Source of the DNA: Acetivibrio straminisolvens JCM 21531
Lineage (GTDB): Bacteria; Bacillota; Clostridia; Acetivibrionales; Acetivibrionaceae
Length of the DNA stretch: 64,000 bases
Assembly (NCBI RefSeq): GCF_000521465.1
Contig: NZ_BAVR01000002.1
Span: 51,283-115,282 of the forward strand
Direction: 5' to 3'
In this document: in pieces, positions 8,289-19,241 of the stretch
How positions within the stretch are numbered: the stretch's first letter is position 1
Layout of the letters: each line of letters starts with the position of its first letter
The notes under the pieces: generated by a model
What the model was told of the DNA's origin: nothing
The model's input: only the letters and a program-made list of their open reading frames with translations
Databases searched by the model: none
Made by a program: the position numbers and the translations under genes

Positions 8289-8884
8289 TTGAAATTGAAT
8301 TTGAACAACGCAAGATTTGAGATTACGGCTGTAAAACCTGACCAGTATCCCAAAAATGATATACCGGAGATTACCTTTGTAGGTAGGTCTAATGTAGGTA
8401 AGTCATCACTCATAAATGCGATGTTGAATAGAAAGAATCTCGCAAAGGTTGCTGCAACGCCGGGAAGGACCAGGGTTATAAATTTTTACAATATTGATGA
8501 TAAAATTTATTTTGTCGATCTTCCGGGCTATGGTTTTGCAAAGGTGTCAAAATCTATGAAATCCGGCTGGAAAGATTTAATTGAGACATATCTTACGGAA
8601 AGAGAACAGCTAAGGAAGGTTGTTATGCTGGTGGATATCAGGCATTCTCCGACTTCTGATGATGTCCTTATGCATGAATGGCTGAAAACCATGAAAAGAT
8701 CCTATGTGGTTGTTGCTACCAAGCTTGACAAGATACCGCGTTCAAAAATAAAGGAGAGGCTTTCGGACATACGCAATACTCTAAAGCTTCGAGATGATGT
8801 AAAAATAATCTCCTTTCCTCGGAAACAAAGCAGGGAAGAGATGAATTGTGGGAGGAAATTTTGGAGGAATCATCTTTTTCATAA
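8289..8884 (+). CDS. engB: Ribosome biogenesis GTPase EngB/YsxC (one frameshift)
   Basis: A TrmE-Era-EngA-like GTPase that acts in assembly of the large ribosomal subunit. The G1 loop is GRSNVGKSS, G3 is DLPGYGFAKV, and G4 is TKLDK. TTG 8289 is chosen because AGGAG (8276-8280) is eight bases before it and MKLNLNNARFEITAVKP matches the family start; ATG 8283 is only two bases from that site. One T is missing in the run at 8814-8816. Restoring it gives a normal C terminus (SSETKQGRDELWEE) and stop at 8884, 198 residues in total. The frame as given would end in an unrelated tail, so this is probably a sequencing error in an essential gene. Confidence 0.92.
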
Positions 8885-8949
8885 AATGCATTAGTTTGGC
8901 TTTACAATATATTGGTATTGATATATAATGAATAAAAAAATAACATTTG

Positions 8950-9036
8950 TGCTAGGGGTGCCGTTATGGCTGAGAAAGAGACCTTTGTCTCTTAACCCTT
9001 TGAACCTGATGCGGTTAGTACCGCCGGAGGGAAGCT
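8950..9036 (+). promoter_or_regulatory. TPP riboswitch (THI element)
   Basis: The conserved THI-box landmarks are all present in order: GCTAGGGGTGCC, GGCTGAGA (with GAGAC/GTCTC variable stem), ACCCTTTGAACCTGAT and GGTTAGTACCGCCGGAGGGAAG. It is immediately upstream of the thiamine operon and is followed by an intrinsic terminator, so binding of thiamine pyrophosphate should stop transcription. Confidence 0.96.
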
Positions 9037-9061
9037 TTAAATATGGTGTATTGGTCTATTG

Positions 9062-9091
9062 ACGCTTATCCTTCGGGATAGGCGTTTTTTA
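9062..9091 (+). terminator. Riboswitch-controlled attenuator
   Basis: Stem ACGCTTATCC / GGATAGGCGT (one G-U pair) closed by a stable UUCG tetraloop and followed by TTTTTT. It lies between the TPP aptamer and thiS and is the expected off-state terminator. Confidence 0.88.
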
Positions 9092-9126
9092 GTTGTATGA
9101 AATTTTAGTTTTGGGGAGGTGACGGG

Positions 9127-9327
9127 ATGTTTATTACTTTAAACGGCAAGCAAACTGAAGTAGCTAACGGTACATCACTTATGGATTTAATTTGCAGCAA
9201 GGGTCTTGAACCGGAAAGTGTAGTTATTGAATACAACCAGAACGTTCTTCGGAAGGAAGAATGGGACAGTGTTGTACTAAAAGAAAACGATAAGCTTGAA
9301 GTACTGCGATTTGTAGGGGGAGGATGA
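9127..9327 (+). CDS. thiS: Sulfur carrier protein ThiS
   Basis: A 66-residue ubiquitin-fold protein ending in the Gly-Gly tail (RFVGGG) that is adenylated by ThiF and then thiocarboxylated to deliver sulfur for the thiazole ring. GGGGAGGTGA precedes the ATG. It is the first gene after the TPP riboswitch and its stop lies four bases before thiG, so the two are tightly coupled. Confidence 0.95.
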   Translation: MFITLNGKQTEVANGTSLMDLICSKGLEPESVVIEYNQNVLRKEEWDSVVLKENDKLEVLRFVGGG

Positions 9328-9331
9328 AAAA

Positions 9332-10098
9332 ATGGACGACAAATTGATTATTGGAGGCAGAGAAATTACCAGCAGGCTTTTTATCGGTACCGGTAAATTT
9401 TCTGCAAACAGGATAATACCTGATGTTGTAAGGATGTCTGGAGCTCAGGTCGTCACTGTAGCTTTAAGAAGAATTGACTTTGATTCTGATGATGAAAATA
9501 TGCTGGAATACATTCCGAAAGATTGCATTCTTATGCCAAATACATCCGGAGCAAGGAATGCTGAAGAGGCTGTTAGAATCGCAAGGATTGCCCGGGCTTC
9601 GGGATGCGGCGATTTTATTAAGATTGAGGTTATATCGGATAATCGGTATCTTCTTCCGGACAACCTTGAGACCATAAGAGCAACGGAGACGCTTGTACGA
9701 GAGGGATTTACGGTGCTTCCTTATATGAATCCCGATCTTATGGATGCCAGAAGCTAAAAGATGCCGGTGCCGCTGCCGTAATGCCGTTGGGAGCTCCTAT
9801 AGGAACCAATAAAGGGCTTAAAACGAAGGAAATGATTAGAATTCTGATTGATGAAATTGATATCCCTGTGATAGTGGACGCCGGAATAGGCAAGCCTTCC
9901 GATGCCTGTGAAGCTATGGAACTCGGTGCTGCTGCTGTTTTGGTAAATACCGCGATTGCTACGGCAGGGGACCCTGTGATAATGGCCGAAGCCTTTGCCA
10001 ATGCGGTCATAGCCGGAAGAAAAGCTTTTCTTTCCGGTATGGGTCCGGTAAAGGAATACGCAGAAGCTTCATCGCCTCTTACGGGATTTCTTGTATGA
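9332..10098 (+). CDS. thiG: Thiazole synthase ThiG (one frameshift)
   Basis: Forms the thiazole phosphate from deoxyxylulose 5-phosphate, dehydroglycine and ThiS thiocarboxylate. The TIM-barrel sequence begins [19 protein letters not shown]; the Schiff-base Lys is in FIKIEV; phosphate-binding segments MPLGAPIG and [11 protein letters not shown] follow. One A is missing near 9751-9752; restoring it joins MDAR to [12 protein letters not shown] and gives 255 residues, the normal family size. The frame as given stops early at 9757. Neighbours thiS and thiH complete the anaerobic (tyrosine-dependent) thiazole pathway. Confidence 0.95.
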
Positions 10099-10139
10099 CA
10101 GGTTAATGAATTATTTGCATAGTAAATGGGGAATGAATA

Positions 10140-11246
10140 ATGAGCTTTTATGAAAGGTATCTGGAGTATAAAAATTTTGATTTTGAAGGTTTTTTGGAAA
10201 AGGTAACGGACCGGGATATTATTAACATAATTAATAAAGACAGGCGCCTTACAGAGCTTGATTTTCTCATGCTTCTTTCAAATAAGGCGGTAAAGTACTT
10301 GGAACTTCTGGCTCAAAAGGCAAACAAGCTTACACTGCAGAATTTCGGAAAGGTCATATTCCTGTATACACCGATGTATCTTGCAAATTACTGCGTAAAT
10401 CAGTGTGTCTACTGCGGTTTTAATATAACCAACAATATAAAACGAAAGAAACTTTCTTTGGAAGAGGTTGAAAGAGAGGCTCAGGCAATTTCCTCAACGG
10501 GCCTTAGACATATTCTGATTCTAACGGGAGAGTCCAGAAAGGAAAGTCCTGTCGAGTACATAAAGGACTGTGTCAAAATTTTACGCAAATACTTCAGGTC
10601 CATATCGATTGAGGTCTATCCTCTTTATGAAAATGAGTATGCCGAGCTGGTAGAGAAGGGTGTTGACGGCATTACCATTTATCAAGAGGTATATAATGAA
10701 GAAAAATACAAGGCTCTTCATTTAAAAGGTCCAAAAAGAAATTACTTATACAGGCTTGATGCTCCGGAAAGAGCATGCAGGGCATCTATGCGGAATGTAA
10801 ATATCGGTGCTCTTTTGGGACTTTATGACTGGCGGAGAGAGGCTTTTTATACGGGCCTTCATGCGGATTATCTGCAAAACAAATATACGGATGTAGAAAT
10901 AAGCATATCCCTTCCGAGAATAAGACCCCACTGCGGAAGTTTTATGCCTGACTGCAAGGTCGAGGACAGAGAGTTGGTACAGATAATGATAGCTCACCGG
11001 CTGTTTATGCCAAGGGCTGGGATTACAATTTCCACGAGGGAGAGTGAAAAGCTTAGAAATAATCTTATAGGCCTCGGAGTTACCAAAATGTCTGCTGCAT
11101 CAAGCACTCAGGTAGGGGGACACACCCTTGATGATAAAAGTGACGGACAGTTTGATATTAATGACAGGCGTGGTGTGGAAGAAATGAAGCAACTGATTTA
11201 CAGCAAAGGTTATCAGCCGGTATTTAAAGACTGGCAGGCAATATAA
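10140..11246 (+). CDS. thiH: 2-iminoacetate synthase ThiH
   Basis: A 368-residue radical SAM enzyme that cleaves tyrosine to dehydroglycine and p-cresol for thiazole synthesis. The [4Fe-4S] CxxxCxxC motif is [10 protein letters not shown] near residue 84. Downstream are the SAM-binding ILTGES segment and the family C-terminal SSTQVGGH. It is intact. Its presence, rather than glycine oxidase ThiO, fits an anaerobe. It starts 41 bases after thiG and is followed closely by thiF. Confidence 0.95.
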   Translation: MSFYERYLEYKNFDFEGFLEKVTDRDIINIINKDRRLTELDFLMLLSNKAVKYLELLAQKANKLTLQNFGKVIFLYTPMYLANYCVNQCVYCGFNITNNIKRKKLSLEEVEREAQAISSTGLRHILILTGESRKESPVEYIKDCVKILRKYFRSISIEVYPLYENEYAELVEKGVDGITIYQEVYNEEKYKALHLKGPKRNYLYRLDAPERACRASMRNVNIGALLGLYDWRREAFYTGLHADYLQNKYTDVEISISLPRIRPHCGSFMPDCKVEDRELVQIMIAHRLFMPRAGITISTRESEKLRNNLIGLGVTKMSAASSTQVGGHTLDDKSDGQFDINDRRGVEEMKQLIYSKGYQPVFKDWQAI

Positions 11247-11262
11247 AGTTTTGGAGGCAGTT

Positions 11263-11874
11263 ATGAATGAATTTGAAAATGGGCTTATGTCCTACCTTGG
11301 AAAAGAGAGGCTTGAAAAACTCAATAAAGTCAAAATAGGGATTGCAGGCGCTGGGGGACTTGGTTCCAATTGTGCTTTACATCTTGTAAGAAGCGGTTTT
11401 AAATCTTTAAAGATAGTAGATTTTGACGTGGTGGAGCCATCCAATTTAAACAGGCAGTTTTTCTTCTTGGACCAATTGGGTTGTCCTAAGGTTTTGGCTT
11501 TAAAGGAAAATCTGTCCCGGATCAACCCTGACATCACAATAGAGGCAATACATAAAAAGGTGGATAAAAATAATGTAAGGGAGTTGTTCGATGACTGCGA
11601 TGCTGTGGTGGAGGCGTTTGACAAGGTGGAGTGTAAGACCATGATGGTGGAGACTTTCGCTTCGTCGGGAAAGTTTTTTGTATGTGCATCGGGACTTGCC
11701 GGCTGGGGAAACAGTGATGAGATAAAAATTCGAAAAATTCATGACAAGTTTTATATGGTCGGGGATTTTGTGACCGGAGTTAAAGAAGGCGTTCCTCCCT
11801 TTTCTCCTAGAGTTAATATTGCGGCAGCAAAACAGGCGGATTTGATTTTGAGCTTTTTTTTAACGGTGCAATAG
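11263..11874 (+). CDS. thiF: ThiS adenylyltransferase ThiF
   Basis: A 203-residue E1-like enzyme that adenylates the C terminus of ThiS. The nucleotide-binding GxGxxG is in GIAGAGGLGSN, followed by DFDVVEPSNLNRQ, the ATP-contacting segment of MoeB/ThiF proteins. ATG 11263 is chosen because GGAGG sits directly upstream; the longer frame would start inside that site. It is the short clostridial form and lacks the zinc-binding cysteine pairs of ThiF from Escherichia coli. The C terminus (SFFLTVQ) follows a run of eight T, so the final residues could be affected by a base-count error. Confidence 0.92.
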   Translation: MNEFENGLMSYLGKERLEKLNKVKIGIAGAGGLGSNCALHLVRSGFKSLKIVDFDVVEPSNLNRQFFFLDQLGCPKVLALKENLSRINPDITIEAIHKKVDKNNVRELFDDCDAVVEAFDKVECKTMMVETFASSGKFFVCASGLAGWGNSDEIKIRKIHDKFYMVGDFVTGVKEGVPPFSPRVNIAAAKQADLILSFFLTVQ

Positions 11875-11972
11875 ATGTCTCCCACTGGTTATAAATGGTG
11901 TATACCGTTTTCTTTGAACTGAAGTGTGATAAATGATACTTAGAATATGAAACTTTGGGGGAGGTGAAGGGA

Positions 11973-13037
11973 TTGAATAATCTTTATAGGGTACTGGATG
12001 CCAATATAAACAGAGCATCTGAAGGGCTCAGGGTTTTGGAGGATTTGGCAAGATTTTGCTATGATGACAGACCGTTTTCAAAAAAGCTCAAGGAATTGAG
12101 ACACGGTATAAGAAAGAATATTTCAAAGCTGCTCCCAAACCTTATAGAAAGCAGGGATTCGGCAAATGATGTGGGGTTAAAAACATCAATGGAACTGGAC
12201 ATTGACCGGAAAACCTCACTAACAGAGCTTGCCCAAGCAAACTTCAAACGTATTCAGGAGGCTTTAAGGACTATAGAGGAAAGCCTTAAGGTCGTCAATG
12301 AAAATGAACTTTCCAAACTATATGAAGGCTACAGGTTTGAGGTATACAGTATTGAAAAGGAGTATTTTAAATTCATGGTTGGCGGAAATAAGAGAAATAG
12401 ATTGAATGAAATAATGACCGGTCTTTATTGCATTACGTCGGAAGAACACTCTAAAGGCCGCAGCAATATTGAGGTAGTAGAGAAAATGATAAAGGCCGGA
12501 ATCAGGATAATTCAGTATAGAGAAAAGAAGAAAAGTCTTCTGGAAAAATACAATGAGTGTCAAAAAATAAGGGAGATGACTTTAGCTTCAAACGTTACAT
12601 TTATTGTAAACGATAATGTTGATATTGCAATGATGGTGAGGGCTGACGGGGTACATTTAGGGCAGGATGATCTTCCTATAGAAAGGGTTAGAGAGCTTGT
12701 CGGGGATGAAATGATTATCGGGGTATCCACTCATTCGCCAAAACAGGCAGAGGATGCGGTAAAGCGTGGAGCAGACTATATAGGAGTGGGCCCTCTTTAT
12801 AGAACATATACAAAAGAGAATGTCTGTGAACCGGTGGGTCTTGAGTACCTTGACTATGTGATAAAAAACATAAAGCTTCCCTATGTTGCCATAGGCGGTA
12901 TTAAAGAGCACAATATGGATGAAGTTTTGGCCCGGGGTGCCGGCTGCATATCTATGGTTACCGAGATTGTCGGTGCAGATGATATTGAACAAAAAATTGG
13001 GAGAGTAAAATCAAAGTTTTCGAGAGGAGTTTTATAA
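11973..13037 (+). CDS. thiE: Thiamine-phosphate synthase with N-terminal ThiD2-type domain
   Basis: A 354-residue fusion. Residues 1-130 form the helical domain ([17 protein letters not shown]) often found fused to ThiE in anaerobes and described in the literature as ThiD2, an HMP-phosphate kinase. Residues 145-345 are a TIM-barrel Thi[25 protein letters not shown] and [12 protein letters not shown], which joins HMP pyrophosphate to thiazole phosphate. TTG 11973 is chosen because GGGGAGG ends nine bases before it. No separate thiD occurs in this operon, which is consistent with the N-terminal domain supplying the kinase step. That assignment is knowledge of the family plus inference. Confidence 0.9.
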   Translation: MNNLYRVLDANINRASEGLRVLEDLARFCYDDRPFSKKLKELRHGIRKNISKLLPNLIESRDSANDVGLKTSMELDIDRKTSLTELAQANFKRIQEALRTIEESLKVVNENELSKLYEGYRFEVYSIEKEYFKFMVGGNKRNRLNEIMTGLYCITSEEHSKGRSNIEVVEKMIKAGIRIIQYREKKKSLLEKYNECQKIREMTLASNVTFIVNDNVDIAMMVRADGVHLGQDDLPIERVRELVGDEMIIGVSTHSPKQAEDAVKRGADYIGVGPLYRTYTKENVCEPVGLEYLDYVIKNIKLPYVAIGGIKEHNMDEVLARGAGCISMVTEIVGADDIEQKIGRVKSKFSRGVL

Positions 13038-13038
13038 A

Positions 13039-14339
13039 ATGTATACAACTCAGATGGATGCTGCAAAAAAAGGGATAATAACCGATGAAATAAGGATAGT
13101 GGCCCAAAAAGAGGATATGCCGGTTGAAAAATTGCTAAAGCTTGTTGCTTCCGGAAAGGTAATCATACCGGCAAACAAGAACCACAAAAACCTTGTTCCG
13201 GAAGGGATTGGAGAAGGTTTAAGGACAAAAATCAATGTTAATATCGGAATATCAAAAGATTGCTGCAATTTTGACATGGAATTGGAAAAGGCTAAAAAAG
13301 CAATTGAGTTTAAGGCTGAAGCGATAATGGATTTGAGTTCCTACGGTAAAACCAGGGAGTTTAGGCAGCAGCTTGTGAAAATGTCTCCTGTAATGATAGG
13401 TACTGTGCCGGTATATGATGCTGTAGGCTTTTATGACAAAGATCTTAAAGACATCACTGCTGAAGAATTTTTTGAAGTGGTGGAAAAGCATGCCGAAGAC
13501 GGCGTAGATTTTATGACAATTCATGCCGGCATAAATCTGGAAACTGCCAGGAGATTTAAGCAAAACGGCAGACTTACCAATATAGTGTCCAGAGGAGGAT
13601 CTTTGATATTTGCATGGATGGAGCTTACAGGAAATGAAAATCCCTTCTACGAACAGTATGAAAGACTTCTTGGAATTTTTGAAAAGTATGATGTGACAAT
13701 AAGTCTTGGGGATGCATTAAGGCCGGGAAGCATAAATGATTCCACCGATGCGGCGCAGATACAGGAACTTATTGTTTTGGGTGAGCTTACAAAAAGAGCA
13801 TGGGATAAGAACGTACAGGTTATGATTGAGGGACCGGGACATATGGCTATAAACGAAATTGCCGCAAATATGGTTTTGGAGAAAAGACTTTGCACGGTGC
13901 GCCTTTCTACGTATTAGGTCCGATTGTTACGGATATTGCTCCGGGATATGACCACATAACAAGTGCAATTGGCGGAGCTATTGCTGCTGCAAACGGTGCG
14001 GATTTTCTGTGCTATGTTACTCCCGCAGAGCATCTGAGACTTCCCGATATAGATGATATGAAAGAGGGAATAATAGCGTCAAAGATTGCGGCACACGCTG
14101 CAGATATAGCAAAAGGTATTAAGGGCGCAAGAGATTGGGATTACCGGATGAGTGAAGCAAGAAAAAACCTTGATTGGAACAGAATGTTTGAACTTGCGAT
14201 AGATAAAGAAAAGGCAGAAAAGTACAGAAAAAGCTCTATGCCTGAAGATGAAGATACATGTACCATGTGCGGCAAGATGTGTGCCATAAGGAATACAAAC
14301 AAGGCTCTTAAGGGTGAAAATATAAGTATTATTCTTTGA
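13039..14339 (+). CDS. thiC: Phosphomethylpyrimidine synthase ThiC (one frameshift)
   Basis: A radical SAM enzyme that rearranges aminoimidazole ribotide into HMP phosphate. The barrel carries [21 protein letters not shown], the [12 protein letters not shown] segment and the C-terminal non-canonical cluster motif CTMCGKMC. One C is missing near 13893: restoring CCA joins EKRLC to [14 protein letters not shown] and gives 433 residues, the normal clostridial length. The frame as given stops at 13917. It starts one base after thiE and is the last thi gene, followed by a terminator at 14386. Confidence 0.95.
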
Positions 14340-14385
14340 AACGAAAATATGAAACGTATTCATAAAGACTGAAAAATCAAGGGGG

Positions 14386-14410
14386 CAAGGGGGATAACCC
14401 CTTGTTTTTC
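14386..14410 (+). terminator. Terminator of the thi operon
   Basis: Stem CAAGGGG (14386-14392) with CCCCTTG (14398-14404), a five-base loop, then TTTTTC. It lies 46 bases after thiC. Confidence 0.85.
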
Positions 14411-14802
14411 ATATTATGGAATCTAGTATCTATTTATATTAATTAGGAGCTTGCTATAAGGTTTTTATACAAAAAACTGCAGCTGTTAATTACGCCGCAG
14501 GTAATATATATTAATGTATAGAGGAAAAAGTATGTTAAAAAGTTTTCAAGTACAATACTAGTATATTACATCTATATACTTTAGGTAATTGGTAAACTGA
14601 ACAATAATTAAATAAAATAGGTCTTGTTTTTGGTGAAAATAATACAAAATACATAATAAGGTTTTATGTATTTTGTATAAAAATTATTGTATAGGTCACG
14701 GAAAATAAGATTTTAAAAGGATTTTTAATTGATTATGGAGAAATATATAACATTGTAGCGAAATGCATAATTATCGTTAAATTGATTGTTGAGGAGTCCT
14801 AA
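14411..14802. other. Gene-free AT-rich interval with a 15-bp inverted repeat
   Basis: About 390 bases between the thi terminator and the GNAT gene without a credible frame. The notable object is a perfect 15-bp AT-rich inverted repeat (ATACAAAATACATAA at 14642-14656, mirrored at 14664-14678) with a 7-base loop and no U tract. Promoter elements for the GNAT gene presumably lie here but none could be assigned with confidence. Confidence 0.5.
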
Positions 14803-15326
14803 ATGTATCCTTTGAACATTGACGGTGAGGAGTTATACCTTAGGGATTTGAAAATAAATGATTTGCCGCATTTGTTGAAATGGTACAACAATATTAATGA
14901 TTTCGCATTTGCGACAGGTGTTTATCAGCCAATACCTTAAGGGAAATGCTAAACAGATATTTTGAAAGCCGGGCTTCCTCAAAAGATTTTTTTGCCGGAA
15001 TATACATACGGGCATCAAGTGATATGATCGGGGTTCTGAAAGGACAGCTATGTTGTGACGGAGATTTATCGGCATGGATTAATTCCATAATAATAGACCC
15101 GGACTTTCAGAGAAGGGGATACGGCAGTAAAACTGTGAATTTACTTATCCGGCACATAAAAGAAAGCTGCAGTGTAAAAAGAGTGTATCTTTCGGTAGCA
15201 GAAGAAAACACCAAGGGAATGCTTTTTTGGAAGCGACAGAGCTTTAAGACATTAAAGAGGATAAACAGAGATTACGGTTATAAAAATAAATGCAATACCA
15301 TATTAATAATGTATAAAGATATATAA
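14803..15326 (+). CDS. GNAT family N-acetyltransferase (one frameshift)
   Basis: Starts at ATG 14803 after GAGGAG. One T is missing at 14937-14938: restoring CCTTTAAGG joins YQPIP to LREMLNRYFES and yields 174 residues, the usual GNAT size. The acetyl-CoA motif A is SIIIDPDFQRRGYGSKTVNLL near residue 105, followed by SVAEENTKGMLFWKRQSFK. The substrate cannot be deduced. It appears to be a single-gene transcript between the thi operon and a cell-wall hydrolase. In the sequence as given it would be truncated after 45 residues. Confidence 0.85.
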
Positions 15327-15550
15327 ATTTTGAATATGGAAATTGTCGATAAATATTATATAACATCCTATGCCTTTCATTAGTCAAACATCTGGGTTTG
15401 CAGATTTATGACCGTTAATTTGACAAATGGAAATTAGAAATATATAATATTTGTGTTCATGTGTATGCTTTTAGTTAAATTTATGTGGGACGATTTTTAA
15501 ATAATTTAAATTGTCAAAGGGGTAGGAAAGAAAGAAACGGAGGATAAAGG

Positions 15551-16703
15551 ATGTTAAAGTTTAACAAGGTTTTTATGTACATAACAGCTTCGGCGCTATC
15601 GGTTTCTTTGTGGACATGCACTTCTTTTGCCCAGCAGAATAAGACGGGAGTTACTACTGCAAGTATGCTTAACGTGCGCGAAAATCCCAGTACTTCTACA
15701 AAAGTTATAGGCCAGATTCCCAATGGAAGCAAAGTGGATATAATAGAGACTTCAAACGGATGGTATAAAGTTTCGTATAACGGTAAGACAGGATGGGTTT
15801 ACAGTTCTTATGTTAAAGTAACAGAGACACCAAAGCCTGCAGTTGTGGATGAAACGATAGTTGCAACCTTGAATAAAGGATCTTCTCTAACCGATAATAA
15901 TTCTTCAAATAATTCTTCAACGAATAATTCTACCGCAAATAATTCTTCTAACGATAACTCTACCACCAATAAATCTTCATCCAATCAAGTAATTGATGAA
16001 ACCATTCAAAAACCGAATCAAAAGCCTGCATCCGCAGAAAAAGCTGAAAACACCGTTGTAAAAACAGGAATTGTTAAGGCTTCGGTTCTAAATGTAAGGC
16101 AAGGAGCAGGTACTTCTTATAGTGTTGTTGATAAGCTTCCGAACGGAGCAAAGGTAAATATAGTAAACGAACAGTCCGGCTGGTATCAAATCAAGCTGGC
16201 AAACGGTTCTACCGGTTGGGTTTCCAGTACATATGTAAATGTTAATACTACAATTGCTTCAAGGGGAGGAATTGCTGAGGATTCTGCCCAGGCATCTCCT
16301 AAGAATAGTGATGTATCCGATGTAAGGGGACAGATAGTTGAATATGCCAAGAAATTCTTAGGAGTAAAATATGTATATGGAGGAAATTCCCCTTCTCAGG
16401 GATTTGATTGCTCCGGATATGTAAAATATGTGTTCAGCAACTTTGGCATTAATCTTGAAAGAGTTGCGGCAAGTCAGGCCAAACAGTACATGGGTTTCAA
16501 AGGATCAATTGCTGCCAGGAGACCTTGTATTTTTTGATACCGATGGAGGACATAATTATATCAACCATTCGGGCATATACATAGGTGACGGAATGTTTAT
16601 TCATGCATCATCGGGAAGCAGCAAAAGGGCTGTTGTTATAAGCGACCTTTCAAGCGGATTTTATGCCAACAGCTATATGACTGGAAGAAGAGTTTTGAAT
16701 TAG
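15551..16703 (+). CDS. Secreted SH3/NlpC-P60 peptidoglycan hydrolase (one frameshift)
   Basis: A 383-residue exported cell-wall endopeptidase. Residues 1-28 form a signal peptide ending near SFAQQ. Two bacterial SH3 domains (about 35-95 and 173-233) flank an Asn/Ser/Thr-rich linker. The C-terminal NlpC/P60 domain has the catalytic Cys in GFDCSGYV and the two His in NHSGIYIG and MFIHASS. GGAGG precedes the ATG. Unlike most frameshifts here, this one is an extra base: removing one G from 16492-16494 joins YM to VSKDQLLPGDLVFFD. As given, the catalytic domain would be cut before its histidines. Confidence 0.92.
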
Positions 16704-16737
16704 TGGTTTGACTAAAAAACTATATAGGAGATTGAGG

Positions 16738-16765
16738 AAAAGCTCCTTCCTTGAAGGAGCTTTTT
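16738..16765 (+). terminator. Terminator between the NlpC/P60 gene and comEC
   Basis: Perfect 12-bp stem AAAAGCTCCTTC / GAAGGAGCTTTT (16738-16749 and 16753-16764) with a 3-base loop and ending in TTTTT. It lies 35 bases after the hydrolase stop codon. Confidence 0.88.
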
Positions 16766-16780
16766 AAGGTGCAATGCAAA

Positions 16781-19114
16781 ATGAAAAGACCGCTGGTTTG
16801 CTTTAGTTTATCTCTTATAGCCGGAATTATCTGTACCAATTTAACTTATTCTTACTTGTTTGCAGTTTTGTCCTGTGCAATTATTAGCATAATTGTGTTT
16901 GTTTTATTAAAGGACAGGGATAACAGCAAATTTATAATTGGCGGAATTGTATTGTTTTACATTGTTGGTGCGGTATATTATTTGTATGGCTACAACCGAA
17001 ATCTTTATAAATACGAAGAGTTTGCCGGAAAGAATGTTATCATAAGGGGATATATTGATTCGGCGCCGGAGATAAGGGATTCGACAATTAGATATATATT
17101 AAAGACGGAGGAAATCTGGCTAAAGGGAGATTCGAGCCAGAAAAAGAAAGTTCGGGGAAAAATTTTGATTTCCATGCAAAAAAGTGACGATACGAAGCTT
17201 TTTGAGTATGGAAGGGAAATTAGAATATCGGGGAAAATAAACATTCCCAAAGGAAGGACCAATCCCGGGGGATTTGATTATAGAAAATACCTGAACCATT
17301 CGGGAGTTTCTGCAACTATTTTTGTTGTTGATAGAAATATTTACCCGCAAAAAAGCGTTAAAGGCAATATATTTGTCAAAGCTGGCCTGGGCATCAGGGA
17401 AAGGATAGTAAATGTTATAAATCAAAGCCTTCCGCCCCAGCAGGCGGGATTATTAAACGGTATGTTGATAGGCTACAGGGAAGGTCTTTCTAAGGAAGTG
17501 GAAGATGCTTTCAGTAATTCCGGACTTACTCACTTGATGGCAGTTTCGGGAGCAATATTGCTTTTATTATGCTGCCTCTTATCTTTATCTTTAAGAAGCT
17601 TAAGTTTAGACAAAACATCTACAATATTATAATCATAGGCATCCTGGTGATGTTTACTTTCATAACAGGATTTGAACCCTCCGTACTACGTGCGGTAATA
17701 ATGGCAATAATTATCCTTGTGGGGCAGATTTTAAAAAGGGAGACAGATATTTTTACCAGCATAGCTTTTGCTGCAATTTTGCTCCTTTTATTAAACCCCG
17801 GAAGCTTATTTAACATTGGATTTCAGTTGTCCTTTGCAGCAACAATTTCACTCGTTTTGTTCTATTCCAATTTAAAAAACATGTTAAGTTTCGGCTTTCT
17901 TCCGGAATTTATAACTGATGTGCTGGCATCTACGCTGGCCGCCCAAATAGGGGTATTGCCTATAACGGTATTTTACTTTAACAAAATTTCTCTGGTATCA
18001 ATTTTATCAAACCTCATAGTTGCGCCAATAGTGGAATTTATTACAATTATGGGTTCTTTGATGGCTCTTTTGGGGCAGATACATATAATTTTTTCTGTAT
18101 TGATTGGTTTTTGCAACAATGCCCTTTTGAGTTTTGTGCTCTTTGTCACAAAACGACGGCAGAGCTGCCTTATTCCGTTATAACGGTATCAACGCCTTCC
18201 ATAGCCCTTGTGATAGTATACTATATTGTTATACTGTTTTTATTCTGGTACAGGCCGAAACACAAGACAAAGTTGAACTACAGGTATTGCGCATTGGCTG
18301 GAGCTGTAACTGTGATGTTAATAGCGCTAAGTATCTTCTGGCCAAGAGGAATGGAAGTGGTGTTTTTGGACGTTGGACAGGGAGATGGTGCTTTTATCAG
18401 AACATATAGAGGCAAGACGGTTTTGATTGACGGAGGGCCGGAAAACGCCGGAGAAAACTCTGTTGTCCCGTTTTATTGGATTATGGTGCGGCAAAAATTG
18501 ACCTTGTGGTTGTGACCCATGGGCATGACGACCATTATAAAGGGCTTTTGCCTGTGCTTGAAAACTTCAAGGTGGAAAATCTGATAATTCCCGATGTTGA
18601 TATTAATGAGGGATTTTCGGATGCGCTTGAAATTGCCCAAAAGAGAAAAATTCCGGTTGAAAAGTGCGAAAAGGGCGATGTTATAACTCTTGACAAAAGG
18701 ACATATATTGAGGTTTTGCATCCCAAGAAAGGCGCTTATTTCAATGAGTCTGACGTAAACAACAACTCTTTGGTTTTAAAACTCAATTTTAAGGATGTAA
18801 GCATACTGTTTACGGGTGATATTGAAAAGGAGGCTGAGAGATTGCTTTGTGAAGATGGGGTTGATCTATCGGCAGATGTGCTGAAAGTGGCACACCACGG
18901 TTCGTTAACATCTTCAACAGAAGAATTTTTGGACAGCGTTAATCCCGATGTGGCTGTTATAAGTGTGGGTAAAAACAATTTCGGACATCCTTCAAAAGAG
19001 GTTCTTGAGCGTATGGATATAAGAGATATTTATGTTTTGAGAACCGACATGTCCGGCGCTTTGGTATTAAAAACTTACGGCGAAAAGATTCGGATTAGGG
19101 AAACTGTTCCGTGA
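16781..19114 (+). CDS. comEC: ComEC/Rec2 competence DNA-uptake channel (three frameshifts)
   Basis: A 778-residue polytopic membrane protein that passes single-stranded DNA through the membrane. The order is the DUF4131 N-terminal domain, the multi-span Competence domain (HLMAVSGANIAF), then the metallo-beta-lactamase-like domain (FLDVGQGDGAFI, THGHDDH, KVAHHGS). Three single-base losses break it: an A at 17554-17555, an A at 18150-18153 and a T at 18471-18474. Restoring each gives a continuous frame with conserved family motifs across the joins. ATG 16781 is chosen because the longer frame starts inside the upstream terminator. No comEA lies next to it. The losses are best read as sequencing errors, not gene decay. 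Confidence 0.92.
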
Positions 19115-19241
19115 ATTGCTTAAAAATAACGGTGTGTTATAAAATTTAACAGTTCAAATAATAAATAAATCCCATTTTATTTGTTATAATTTATAGAGTA
19201 TGGTTTAATAAAATTATTCTAAAACTTGGCGGGGTGAATAC

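Noticed and set aside
16751..16780. Upstream TTG start for comEC
   Set aside because: It lies inside the terminator hairpin of the previous gene; ATG 16781 starts the conserved hydrophobic N terminus.
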